A stretch of DNA of 34,686 nt from Luteitalea sp. (GTDB lineage: Bacteria > Acidobacteriota > Vicinamibacteria > Vicinamibacterales > Vicinamibacteraceae). Numbering within the stretch: the stretch's first letter is position 1; every line of letters begins with the position of its first letter. The notes under the pieces are model-generated. The model was not told where the DNA came from and did no database searches. It was given only the letters and a program-made list of their open reading frames with translations. Location of the stretch: assembly GCA_009377605.1 (NCBI GenBank), contig WHTT01000067.1:1-34686 (forward strand). The letters are read 5' to 3'. The position numbers and the translations under genes were made by a program. Of this stretch, positions 17,074 through 26,530 are shown piece by piece.

Positions 17074-18051
17074 CTAGCGCACGGTGATGCTCCCGCTGGC
17101 GGTTGAGAGCGCCAGGAGGCTTCCGCCACCTCGGACGGTGCCTTGAAGCGTCTTTCGGCCGACCGTGCCCTGGACGGTCAAGGGATGATCAACGGTGATG
17201 GAACCGGAGCTGGACCGAGCGTCGATGCGGAAAGCTGCCTCGTCTGGCACGTCGATTACGATGCTCCCGGAGGCGGCATGCATCTTCCAGTCGCCGCTCG
17301 GGTCGCCATCGACGCGGATTCCCCCACTGCTCGAGTTGACGTCCGCGGCGCCGTTGACGCCTGAGATGTCAACGGAGCCCGATCCGGTATGCGCCCTGAC
17401 CGTGCCCTTGCCTTGAAGAGTGGCGACGATCCGCCCGCTCCCGGTCGAGGCATCGAGATCGGTGCCGACGCCGCGCGCCTCGATGGAGCCGCTCCCGGTC
17501 GAAGCCTCCGCTGCCTGGCCGATTGCCTCGAGCGTCACGCTACCAGAGCCAGTGTCCGCGCGGACACTGCCGTCGACGTTCGAGACCCGCACGCTGCCGG
17601 AGCCCGTATGCGTACGCGCGTTCCGTTGCAGACCATCCACGGTGATGCTGCCCGAACCGCTGTGCGCCTCGACCTCGGTGTCGCCCGGCACCAGGACGTC
17701 ATAGCTGATGGAGAGCCGCCTCCTGATCCGCTCGTCTTCGGGTAACGCCAGTCGAATGCGGTTCCCATTTTGTGTAATGGGCGGCTGCGCCTCGACGTGA
17801 CGGATGTAGCCCTCGACGTCACCAAATTCGAGCCACCGCCTGCGTGCACGGATGGTTCCGGTCACCTGGACGACACCAGTGCCACCGCGCCGCACCGTAA
17901 TACCGCCGGACGCGGTCCGCACTTCCAGCGATACGGGCCCCGACACGGAAAGCGTCCGCTCGAAACGTCCCTCCTGAGCCGATGCCGGCGCCGCCCAAAC
18001 CGCGATGGCGGAGGCAATTACAACGAGCCGTACGCTCGATCGCACAATCAT
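17074..18051 (-). CDS. Secreted DUF4097-type beta-repeat protein
   Basis: 325 residues; the ATG at 18051 follows GGAGGG (18058-18063) with 6-nt spacing. A signal peptide (VVIASAIAVWAAPASA) leads into about twelve short beta-strand repeats with TGSGS turns (SGSGSITVDG, TGSGSVRVSN, TGSGSVTLEA, TGSGSIEARG, SSSGGIRVDG, SSSGSITVDH), the regular pattern of the DUF4097 putative-adhesin family, expected to form a parallel beta-solenoid. It is exported to the periplasm or surface; its ligand is unknown. Genes of this family often accompany envelope-stress or PadR/permease loci. It converges on the MutS-like gene with an 18-nt gap. Confidence 0.88.
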   Translation of the reverse strand: MIVRSSVRLVVIASAIAVWAAPASAQEGRFERTLSVSGPVSLEVRTASGGITVRRGGTGVVQVTGTIRARRRWLEFGDVEGYIRHVEAQPPITQNGNRIRLALPEDERIRRRLSISYDVLVPGDTEVEAHSGSGSITVDGLQRNARTHTGSGSVRVSNVDGSVRADTGSGSVTLEAIGQAAEASTGSGSIEARGVGTDLDASTGSGRIVATLQGKGTVRAHTGSGSVDISGVNGAADVNSSSGGIRVDGDPSGDWKMHAASGSIVIDVPDEAAFRIDARSSSGSITVDHPLTVQGTVGRKTLQGTVRGGGSLLALSTASGSITVR

Positions 18052-18107
18052 AGCGGTCCCTCCTTGTCGTGGCTTAGACGGGACACTGCGGCGAAGGGTT
18101 CATTTCG

Positions 18108-18155
18108 GGAAACAGGGAACAGGAATCAGGAAACGGGATCAGGACCAGGAACCAG
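18108..18155 (+). repeat. Purine-rich GGAAYCAGG-like degenerate tandem repeat
   Basis: The stretch reads as degenerate copies of GGAA(A/T)CAGG/GGATCAGGA and is strongly asymmetric (G and A on the plus strand). It lies upstream of the DUF4097 gene, on the far side of its leader. Confidence 0.4.
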
Positions 18156-18167
18156 GCTTGCCTAGCC

Positions 18168-18225
18168 GTAGCTCGCCGGAGGCGAGCGAAGGCTGGAGGC
18201 GAGCGAAGGCTGGCGAGCGAAGGCT
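18168..18225 (+). repeat. GTAG hairpin followed by a 17-bp tandem repeat
   Basis: GTAG (18168-18171) leads the hairpin GCTCGCC-GGA-GGCGAGC (18171-18187), and its right arm is then reiterated: GGAGGCGAGCGAAGGCT at 18178-18194 and 18195-18211, and a 14-nt copy lacking GGA at 18212-18225. This looks like a REP-like palindrome whose distal part has been tandemly expanded. Confidence 0.5.
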
Positions 18226-18246
18226 GGAGACGACCGCAACGAGGTT

Positions 18247-18462
18247 CTACAACGCAGCGAGCTGCTCGTCCAGGGCGGCAATCAGCTTTTCGAGCATTGT
18301 GCGGTGCGCAGGAACGGTCGCGACTTGAAGGTCCGCCACGGCCCGCGTGCGTGCGAGCTCGAGCGTCCGACGCCGAGGATCTTCCGGCGCGGCTGATGGT
18401 TTCCCGCGTGCGGCATCGTCCTGTTGCGCCTCAACCGACTTGCTCTCCCATCCTCGTGCCAT
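18247..18462 (-). CDS. Small conserved-looking protein of unknown function
   Basis: 71 residues. The ATG at 18462 follows AGGGGA. The N-terminal half is polar and probably disordered (MARGWESKSVEAQQDDAA); the C-terminal half is a predicted amphipathic helix (TLELARTRAVADLQ, HRTMLEKLIAALDEQLAAL). No signal peptide, membrane segment or cysteine pair is seen. I do not recognise a family. Codon use is like its neighbours, and the start plus helical pattern support a real gene. It lies between a repeat tract and a coding-like remnant. Confidence 0.55.
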   Translation of the reverse strand: MARGWESKSVEAQQDDAARGKPSAAPEDPRRRTLELARTRAVADLQVATVPAHRTMLEKLIAALDEQLAAL

Positions 18463-18464
18463 GT

Positions 18465-18716
18465 GTTCCCCTGGAGTACGCGACCGACCGGGCCGGTGAC
18501 CTCATGCGCTTCGAGGGGAAGGAGCTCCGGCCTCGAGCTGTTCTTGAATCCAGACTGTGGCTTCGGGACGTTTTCCAACCGCCCGTCAATAGCTAGGATG
18601 CCGCTCGGCGGAAGCTGCAAGCGATTGTCGCGGCGGCCAAGGCGCTGCGCGCAGATTTCCACGGCTCGGCCCAACCGGGAGGGAGCGGACGAATCGAGCA
18701 GGAGTCGGGCCGGTGA
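18465..18716 (+). pseudogene. Coding-like remnant interrupted by a TAG codon
   Basis: One plus-strand frame reads as ordinary protein: LEYATDRAGDLMRFEGKE, then ESRLWLRDVFQPPVNS, a TAG at 18594-18596, and in the same frame DAARRKLQAIVAAAKALRAD followed by FHGSAQPGG, ending at TGA 18714. GC-rich third positions and the helical pattern on both sides of the stop suggest a decayed C-terminal gene fragment. No start codon with a ribosome-binding site is found and I cannot name the parent family. Otherwise the 18463-18762 gap holds nothing I recognise. Confidence 0.3.
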
Positions 18717-18762
18717 AGAGGGGCATCTCGCGACGCCACCCCTTCACTGCCTCGTGCGTTCT

Positions 18763-19074
18763 CTACCAGCGCGGTTCGGAGCGCCGGCGGCTGCCGCCGC
18801 CTCCGCCGAACCCGCCCGAGCCCTGCGGCTTCGGACGTGCCTCATTGACCGTGAGATTCCGGCCACCCAGCTCATGGTTGTCGAGCTGACTGATGGCGTT
18901 CTGAGCCTCTTCCTCCGTGGTCATTTCGACGAAGGCGAAGCCGCGCGCACGGCCGGTGGCCATGTCGCGCATGACGCTGACCGATTCGACGGTGCCAACG
19001 GTCCCAAACAGGGCATGGAGATCTTGTTCGCCCGTGTCATAGGGCAGGTTGCCGACGTACAGTTTTCGAGCCAT
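18763..19074 (-). CDS. RRM-domain RNA-binding protein, glycine-rich tail
   Basis: 103 residues; ATG 19074 is preceded by GAGG (19080-19083) at 5 nt, so the longer open frame to 19176 is 5' leader. A single RNA-recognition motif spans residues 4-80, with RNP2 LYVGNL (5-10) and RNP1 RGFAFVEM (44-51) including the two RNA-stacking aromatics of the RNP1 octamer. It ends in a short Gly/Arg/Ser tail (GSGGFGGGGGSRRRSEPRW). Bacterial proteins of this type bind single-stranded RNA and are often cold- or stress-responsive RNA chaperones. It is monocistronic. Confidence 0.93.
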   Translation of the reverse strand: MARKLYVGNLPYDTGEQDLHALFGTVGTVESVSVMRDMATGRARGFAFVEMTTEEEAQNAISQLDNHELGGRNLTVNEARPKPQGSGGFGGGGGSRRRSEPRW

Positions 19075-19089
19075 AGTATCCTCATTCTC

Positions 19090-19106
19090 GCCTCGCACCG
19101 CGAGGC
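19090..19106 (-). promoter_or_regulatory. Leader hairpin next to the RRM gene ribosome-binding site
   Basis: GCCTCGC-GGT-GCGAGGC (minus-strand reading) is a perfect 7-bp stem with a 3-nt loop, 7 nt upstream of the GAGG site and preceded by GTAGTAGCAG. It could be a GTAG-type palindrome or a translational control element of the RRM mRNA. Confidence 0.35.
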
Positions 19107-19444
19107 CTGCTACTACCAACGGTGTCCTGATCCGACTCGGATCGCAGATGGATTCGGCCGCGTGCTGAGCGACCACGTGTGTGCGGGAAGAAGCGAGTCA
19201 GAGTGGGCTCGATTCGACGCTTGACGCGGGAGCAAACAGATGGCTGTCTTCCATCGAACACTACTACTGTAGCACGGTTTGGGGGCTGGTGCTCCGCGAA
19301 TGGCAGGGCGCAGGCGCTGGTCCTCTTCAGTTGCTCACGCGCGGTCGGCCTCGCGAAGCTTCCTCCCGGGAACGGCAGCTCGCTGACACACCCACGGATT
19401 CGCCTGATTTCTAGCGGACCGCGGCCCTGGCCACGCTCCTCGCC

Positions 19445-19476
19445 CTTCGACTCCGCTCACTCTTCGACTCCGCTCA
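19445..19476 (+). repeat. Short direct repeat CTTCGACTCCGCTCA, two copies
   Basis: Identical 15-nt units lie at 19445-19459 and 19462-19476. They are in the roughly 530-nt stretch between the RRM gene start and the acyltransferase gene; apart from the elements listed, that stretch has no coding-like frame that I can support. Confidence 0.4.
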
Positions 19477-19505
19477 GGGCGACGCTCGCTCGAGAGCCCC
19501 TAAAC

Positions 19506-19521
19506 TTGACGCAGTGCGTCA
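19506..19521 (+). promoter_or_regulatory. Palindromic TTGACGCAGTGCGTCA site upstream of acyltransferase-usp
   Basis: TGACGCA-G-TGCGTCA (19507-19521) is a perfect 15-nt palindrome, and its left edge forms a -35-like TTGACG. No good -10 stands at 16-18 nt. It lies about 90 nt before the ATG at 19611 and could be an operator or cAMP/CRE-like dimer site. This is inference only. Confidence 0.3.
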
Positions 19522-19610
19522 CGTTTCGGTTTCTCGAGGGTTCGAGTACCTTATAGGTGTCGTTGGGGTCCGTACATCGCGCCGCCGCTGCGTTGATGGG
19601 AGATCCGGAG

Positions 19611-20396
19611 ATGGCCGGCTATCGACACGGGAAGGCCTCGAGCCCTTCGACGGTGGTCCGGGGCAACCGGCGCGGGGCCGGGCTACGCGTCGCCTGGACG
19701 ATTCTCTCCTGTGCTGTCGTCGTGTGTCTGGTCTTTGCTCTTGCCGTGTGGCCAGCGGGCCTTGTGTGGGTCGCGGCGTTGCAGCAGAGCGCGGAGCTCG
19801 GCCTCCTGCGACCGGCTCTCCTCGGCGCCGTGCTGGTGCCCATCTACCTGATGTTCGCGTTGGCGTTGATGGCCTGCTCGACGCTGGCGACGCGGCTGCT
19901 CGGCTGGCGCGTCGCGGCCGGTGTGGACACACGCGTCACGGACTTCGACTGGCCCCTGCTCGACTGGGTGAGACAGATGGTGCTGACGCACGTTGTGCGC
20001 GTCTGTGCCGGCACACTGCTGCGCGCGACGCCCCTGTGGACGATGTACTTGCGCATGAATGGCGCACGACTGGGCAAGGGCGTCTACATCAACAGCCTTG
20101 GGGTGAGCGACCACCACCTGCTCGAGTTCGGGAACCATGTCGTTGTTGGCGGCGCCGCGCACATCTCCGGTCATACTGTCGAGAACGGACGCCTCAGAAC
20201 GGCACCGGTTCGCCTTGGTGACCACGTCGTGGTGGGGACGGGCAGCGTCGTCGGAATCGGCGTAGAGATCGGCTCTGGGTGCCAGATCGGCGCGCTCACG
20301 TTCGTGCCAAAGTTTACCAAGCTTCCACCGAACACGGCGTACTTCGGCGTCCCGCTGCACGTGCGTCATCCACCTGACTCTCGCGCAAGCTCGTAA
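19611..20396 (+). CDS. Membrane-associated hexapeptide-repeat acyltransferase-like protein
   Basis: 261 residues from ATG 19611, which has GGGAG (19598-19602) 8 nt upstream; a GTG at 19557 is less likely. Two or three membrane helices (about residues 25-85: TILSCAVVVCLVFALAVW, LLGAVLVPIYLMFALALM) precede a left-handed beta-helix of hexapeptide repeats (MNGARLGKGVYINSLGVSDH, VVVGGAAHISGH, VVVGTGSVVGIGVEIGSG). The combination resembles the C-terminal region of Pls-type polymerising peptide synthetases and soluble sugar O-acetyltransferases. There is no adenylation domain, so it is stand-alone. It may transfer an acyl group to an envelope component; the substrate is unknown. It is cotranscribed with the stress protein 2 nt downstream. 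Confidence 0.75.
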   Translation: MAGYRHGKASSPSTVVRGNRRGAGLRVAWTILSCAVVVCLVFALAVWPAGLVWVAALQQSAELGLLRPALLGAVLVPIYLMFALALMACSTLATRLLGWRVAAGVDTRVTDFDWPLLDWVRQMVLTHVVRVCAGTLLRATPLWTMYLRMNGARLGKGVYINSLGVSDHHLLEFGNHVVVGGAAHISGHTVENGRLRTAPVRLGDHVVVGTGSVVGIGVEIGSGCQIGALTFVPKFTKLPPNTAYFGVPLHVRHPPDSRASS

Positions 20397-20398
20397 CG

Positions 20399-21334
20399 AT
20401 GCCAACGTTCACTCGTATTCTGCTCGACATCAACGCGCTGGAGGGCGCGCATCCCGCGTTCGCGCGGGCGCTCGACCTTGCCGGGCGGTGTGGGGCTCGG
20501 CTCAAGATCGTGGACGTTGTGCCGGCCTTGCCACAGGTCGCTCAGCGCCATCTGCCACCTCGCCTCGAATCGGACCTCGTCGGCAACCGTAGGCAGCGGC
20601 TCGAGCAGCTTGCTCAGGACGCTCGAGCCGCGGGAACAACGGTCGCGACCGACGTCCTGCGCGGCCAGCCGGCGGTCGCCGTCATCCGAGAGGTGCTGCA
20701 ATCCGGCCATGACCTGGTCATGCGCGCGCATGGCCGCGGCGAAGGGCCGCAAGCGGCATTCGGTCCCATCGATCAGCAACTGCTCCGGAAGTGCCCGGTG
20801 CCGGTCTGGCTGATTGGGCCGGCCGCGGAACGTCCCCGCCATGTCGTGGCGGCGGTTGACGCAACAGCCGACGATCCCGTCGAGCAGCAATTGAACCGCC
20901 GACTGATCGACCTGGCGTGTGCCGTCGGGAAGCTCCACGACAGCGAGGTCACCCTGCTGCATGCGTGGTCTGTGTTCGGCGAAGAGCTGCTCAGGAGCCA
21001 CATGTCGGAGTCGGAGCTCTCCGAGTGCGTGGAAGTGACCAGGCGGGAGGCCGCTGACAGTCTCCAGGGGCTTCGAGATGCGACGTCCGAGCCCGTCGAC
21101 CAGTCCACGCTGAAGCTCGATCTCGTCAAGGGGCGACCAGACGAGGCGATCCGACAGTACGTGGAGACGCATGAGGTCGACCTCGTGGTGATGGGCACAG
21201 TGGCACGCACCGGCTTGGCCGGCATCCTGATGGGAAATACGGCCGAGCGAATCTTACATCGACTACGCACGTCGGTCCTGGCGCTCAAGCCAGAGGAGTT
21301 CGTCTGCCCTGTCCGTCTCGACGCGGATCACTGA
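20399..21334 (+). CDS. Tandem universal stress protein (UspE-like)
   Basis: 311 residues forming two UspA domains (1 to about 140 and 145 to 300). Domain 1 begins FTRILLDINALEGAHPAFARALDLA and ends with HDLVMRAHGRGE. Domain 2 carries the nucleotide-binding pattern VMGTVARTGLAGILMGNTAERIL (G-x2-G...G-N-T), suggesting it can bind ATP, whereas domain 1 is divergent at that site. It is cytoplasmic and of unknown biochemical role; such proteins help survival under starvation, redox or envelope stress. The ATG at 20399 is only 2 nt after the previous stop and lacks its own ribosome-binding site, so translation is coupled. Its TGA lies inside an inverted repeat. Confidence 0.92.
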   Translation: MPTFTRILLDINALEGAHPAFARALDLAGRCGARLKIVDVVPALPQVAQRHLPPRLESDLVGNRRQRLEQLAQDARAAGTTVATDVLRGQPAVAVIREVLQSGHDLVMRAHGRGEGPQAAFGPIDQQLLRKCPVPVWLIGPAAERPRHVVAAVDATADDPVEQQLNRRLIDLACAVGKLHDSEVTLLHAWSVFGEELLRSHMSESELSECVEVTRREAADSLQGLRDATSEPVDQSTLKLDLVKGRPDEAIRQYVETHEVDLVVMGTVARTGLAGILMGNTAERILHRLRTSVLALKPEEFVCPVRLDADH

Positions 21335-21387
21335 AAAAGGAACCGGGTACCTTTTCGGGTCCGAAAAGGTACCCGGTTCCTTTTCAG
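21331..21387. repeat. Inverted pair of GGAACCGGGTACC repeat units; shared 3' hairpin
   Basis: A 28-nt arm starting CTGAAAAAGGAACCGGGTAC and a 27-nt inverse arm flank a GT centre; they differ by a single A. Each arm contains AAAAGGAACCGGGTACCTTTT, itself nearly palindromic. The TGA near each outer end is the stop codon of the flanking gene on that strand (21332-21334 plus, 21384-21386 minus). With its T-rich segments it should work as a bidirectional terminator. Another unit lies at 32626-32647. Confidence 0.7.
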
Positions 21388-22043
21388 CGGTTATCGAGAT
21401 TCCTCGCGAGCAGCGATCCGGCGTTTGCTCCGGCGACGGCGCGTCGCCGATGCTCGGCTGAGGCTGCTCCCTCCTTCATCAGCGACGCGGCGAACTCCAT
21501 TTCTGCGTTCGAGTCTTCAAGGTCGATCGCCTTACGGACGAACCGGTACCCATCCAGCGCTTCCGGCTCGCTGCGCAGGGTCCACGCCGACCGTTCGGCA
21601 CCCGAGAGCATGTCCCACCGATAGACGAGGCTCGCTTGCCGGTAGGTCTCGATAAGATAGCCCGCGTCGAACCAGGCGAGTGAATCGCGCGACCCGTCAG
21701 CCGCTGTTGTCAAGGCGCGTCCCAGTACGGCGCTCAAGAGCTCCGCAGTAATCCGGCGATCCTTTGTTGCATAGATCGTCGCGCGCCGCAGCGTTTCCAT
21801 ACGCGCCATGATCGGTGCATCGGCGGAGAGCAGACGCATCGTGTCGGCCGTAAGCCGCTCGATGTCGTACGAGGGGTCTGGCGAGTTCCAGGTGGAACCG
21901 CTGCTCCAGGGTAACACCGGCGCGTCGCCAGCGTCGAAGGAATGGCAGATCAGCGCCGGTCCTGCGAAGGCGGCGCGAGACAGGGTGAACAGAACGCCCA
22001 GAGCCAGCACACTTCTTGGAACGAGGTGATTTATCTTTCGCAT
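21384..22043 (-). CDS. Secreted protein of unknown function
   Basis: 219 residues; ATG 22043 follows a GGAGG site. The signal peptide (RSVLALGVLFTLSRAAFAGP) ends just before ALICHSFDAGDAPVLPW. The mature part is mostly alpha-helical (RLTADTMRLLSADAPIMARM, LRRATIYATK, EMEFAASLMKEGAASAEHRR) with one cysteine, and reads like a helical-repeat protein of about 190 residues. I recall similar secreted proteins in environmental genomes but cannot name a function. It ends in the shared inverted repeat with the stress-protein gene and is divergent from the TolB-like gene. Confidence 0.75.
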   Translation of the reverse strand: MRKINHLVPRSVLALGVLFTLSRAAFAGPALICHSFDAGDAPVLPWSSGSTWNSPDPSYDIERLTADTMRLLSADAPIMARMETLRRATIYATKDRRITAELLSAVLGRALTTAADGSRDSLAWFDAGYLIETYRQASLVYRWDMLSGAERSAWTLRSEPEALDGYRFVRKAIDLEDSNAEMEFAASLMKEGAASAEHRRRAVAGANAGSLLARNLDNR

Positions 22044-22067
22044 CGCAACAACCTCCTTGGGTGGTCG

Positions 22068-22081
22068 GACGGATGTCCGTC
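22068..22081. promoter_or_regulatory. Palindrome GACGGATGTCCGTC in a divergent leader
   Basis: A 6-bp-armed palindrome with a TG centre lies 25 nt before the ATG at 22043. A second palindrome, GTAACGGTTAC, lies at 22131-22141 before the plus-strand gene. Both are in the 130-nt divergent region and may be operators; there is no direct evidence. Confidence 0.25.
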
Positions 22082-22173
22082 TCGGAGTGTGATCCTAGAA
22101 CATGGGCTGCACCAGTGAGTTGCGGCGAGTGTAACGGTTACTAACGGCGACAAGGGGCTGCTCCGCCGGTTCC

Positions 22174-23172
22174 ATGCCGGCCGATTGGGTTCATACTGAC
22201 AAGGTGCCGCCCAATGCCGACGACGTTCGTTCTCAGCTCGACCGCCTGCTCGCGAGCAGCGCCTTCGCAAGCGCGGACCGCTTGAGCCGCTTCCTCCGCT
22301 ATGTCGTCGAGCGAACGCTTGCCGGTGAAGGGGATCGATTGAAGGAGTATGTCATCGGCCTCGAGGTCTTCGATCGCGGCGATCAGTACGACCCGCGTTT
22401 GGACTCGATCGTCCGGGTGGAGGCTGGACGCCTACGGGCCAAGGTAGACGACTACTACCGAGGAGATGGCCGCGACGACGATGTGATCATCCGGCTGCGG
22501 CGGGGCAGCTACGTGCCCCTGTTCGAACAGCGCCAGGCGCCGCCGTCCCCTTTGTCATCCCCCGACGCCTCGACGTCAAAGTCCACTGGCAAGGCGACCG
22601 GATGGCGACTTGCGCTCGGCATCGTCGCCGCCGGCCTGCTTCTCCTCGCCGTCGCAGCCTGGCGCACCGGCCTGTGGACGCCCGACGCGGCGCCAGCGCC
22701 CACCATCACCGTTGCCGTGCTGCCGTTCGCGCACTACTCCACTCACAAGGGCGACCAGCTACTTGCTGCACGCGTCACCGACGGCGTGACGAGTGAGCTT
22801 GCCCGCAACGGTGCGCTGGGCGTCGTGTCTCGCACGAGCGCTCTCCAATTTGCCAACGCTGGCAGGTCGCTGAGAGAAGTGGCACAGATGCTCAACGCGG
22901 ACATCGTCATCGAAGGCAGTCTCGTGCGGGAGGGTGACCGCGTACGCGTCGAGGCTCGCTTGGTCCACGGCCGGCAGGACCGCAAGTTCTGGGTGCAGGA
23001 GTTCGTCGGAACCGTCGCGGAGATTCCCGAGTTGCAGCGTCGTATCGCAACGGCGGCTGCCGCTGCTGCTGCCGCTGCTGCGACCGGTACCAGTAGGGCC
23101 GCCTCGCCGAGGCGGCCGGTATCTCGCCGGCATCCGGACGGCGCGTTCGGCGAACGCGCCCTACCATCGTGA
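22174..23172 (+). CDS. Membrane-bound TolB/FlgO-like regulator with repeat-encoded tail
   Basis: 332 residues. The N-terminal domain (about 15-120: LDRLLASSAFASADRLSRFL, LKEYVIGLEVFDRGDQYDPR, SIVRVEAGRLRAK) is the conserved helical domain of acidobacterial sensor/adenylate-cyclase-like proteins. A membrane helix spans 144-163, followed by a TolB-N/FlgO-like periplasmic domain (178-290: ITVAVLPFAHYST, VTDGVTSELARNG, VVSRTSALQF, ADIVIEGSLVREGDRVRVEARL). Related proteins usually continue into TPR repeats. Here the protein runs into ten alanines (294-303) and then 26 residues encoded entirely by a REP-like pair, which also supplies the stop. It may be truncated. The ATG at 22174 has a weak ribosome-binding site. 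Confidence 0.75.
   Translation: MPADWVHTDKVPPNADDVRSQLDRLLASSAFASADRLSRFLRYVVERTLAGEGDRLKEYVIGLEVFDRGDQYDPRLDSIVRVEAGRLRAKVDDYYRGDGRDDDVIIRLRRGSYVPLFEQRQAPPSPLSSPDASTSKSTGKATGWRLALGIVAAGLLLLAVAAWRTGLWTPDAAPAPTITVAVLPFAHYSTHKGDQLLAARVTDGVTSELARNGALGVVSRTSALQFANAGRSLREVAQMLNADIVIEGSLVREGDRVRVEARLVHGRQDRKFWVQEFVGTVAEIPELQRRIATAAAAAAAAAATGTSRAASPRRPVSRRHPDGAFGERALPS
23093..23164. repeat. REPIN-like repeat pair forming the 3' end of a gene
   Basis: GTAGGG (23093-23098) opens a perfect palindrome GGCCGCCTCG/CGAGGCGGCC (23097-23117). A second palindrome GGCGCGTTCG/CGAACGCGCC (23140-23160) closes with CCCTAC (23159-23164), so the two GTAG heads point outward in inverted orientation. The whole 72 nt is inside the reading frame of the TolB-like gene. 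Confidence 0.7.
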
Positions 23173-23193
23173 AGGTAGCGAGGCCTCCCGCGC

Positions 23194-23787
23194 TCATTCC
23201 TTGGGATATCCAGGATTAGCCTTGATCTCGCGAATCTGCAGAATGTGGCGCTGCGTGTGCGCCGAGATCATCAAGAACCACTGGTAAGCGTCCATGCTGC
23301 CGTTCACCAGGCGATGCGCTCGTAAGTCTTCCTGCGTCGTCTCCGCGAATTCGCGCATCTCCTTACGCAGTTTGCGAAACTCGGCAACCGCAGCCTTGTC
23401 GTCGTCCCAGCGGCCCGTGGGCAGGTCCGCCTGGACCGCTTGCTCGCGGTCGGTGCGGTCGATGCCGTACCAGAGGATGTCGGCATCCGAGATGCCAGAC
23501 TTCCCCGTCGGCTGCTGCTTCATCGAGTCCTGAAAGCGCTGCCAGTATCTGGAATCACCCACGGCGAGATGCTCGGCCACCTCCATGATGGTCCACCGTC
23601 CGGGCCTTGTCCGATACTTCAGCTGCTGTGGTGAGAGGCCGTCGAGCTCGGTGAGCAGCCAGGACTCGGTCATGTCCAGGTGCGCGAGCAAATGCTGCCG
23701 GTCCCGGTCCGTCATCGGCTCGGCACGGGCCGGAGCCGCACCGGCGATGGTCGTCAACATCACCATCGACGCAATTAGTGTTCGCAT
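23194..23787 (-). CDS. Secreted DinB-superfamily protein
   Basis: 197 residues from ATG 23787 (GAGG 6-7 nt upstream; a TTG at 23799 is less likely). A signal peptide (TLIASMVMLTTIAGAAPARA) is unusual for this mostly cytoplasmic four-helix-bundle superfamily but is seen in Acidobacteriota. The metal-site histidines are placed as expected: MEVAEHLAVGD for the first and ISAHTQRHILQI for the C-terminal pair. LTELDGLSPQQLKYRTRPGRWTI is the classic DinB entry motif. DinB-fold enzymes include thiol S-transferases and hydrolases; the reaction here is unknown. It is divergent from the M1 aminopeptidase gene (98-nt gap). Confidence 0.85.
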   Translation of the reverse strand: MRTLIASMVMLTTIAGAAPARAEPMTDRDRQHLLAHLDMTESWLLTELDGLSPQQLKYRTRPGRWTIMEVAEHLAVGDSRYWQRFQDSMKQQPTGKSGISDADILWYGIDRTDREQAVQADLPTGRWDDDKAAVAEFRKLRKEMREFAETTQEDLRAHRLVNGSMDAYQWFLMISAHTQRHILQIREIKANPGYPKE

Positions 23788-23885
23788 AGCCTGCCTCAAA
23801 CGCTACAATCCACCACGCCCCCTCCGGCCGTCAATACTGCCCTTCCCGATAGAGAACGAGGCCTGGTCTCTGATACCTTGGAACC

Positions 23886-26510
<2,625 letters not shown>

Positions 26511-26530
26511 CCCACGAGACGGGGGGAATC

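Noticed and set aside
18424-19224. Long plus-strand frame across the RRM gene
   Set aside because: It is antisense to the RRM gene over its second half; only a different plus-strand frame at 18465-18716 looks protein-like and is reported as a remnant.
19177-19556. 125-codon plus-strand frame in the intergenic stretch before the acyltransferase gene
   Set aside because: Composition is unlike protein, it includes the direct repeats and palindrome, and no ribosome-binding site precedes it.
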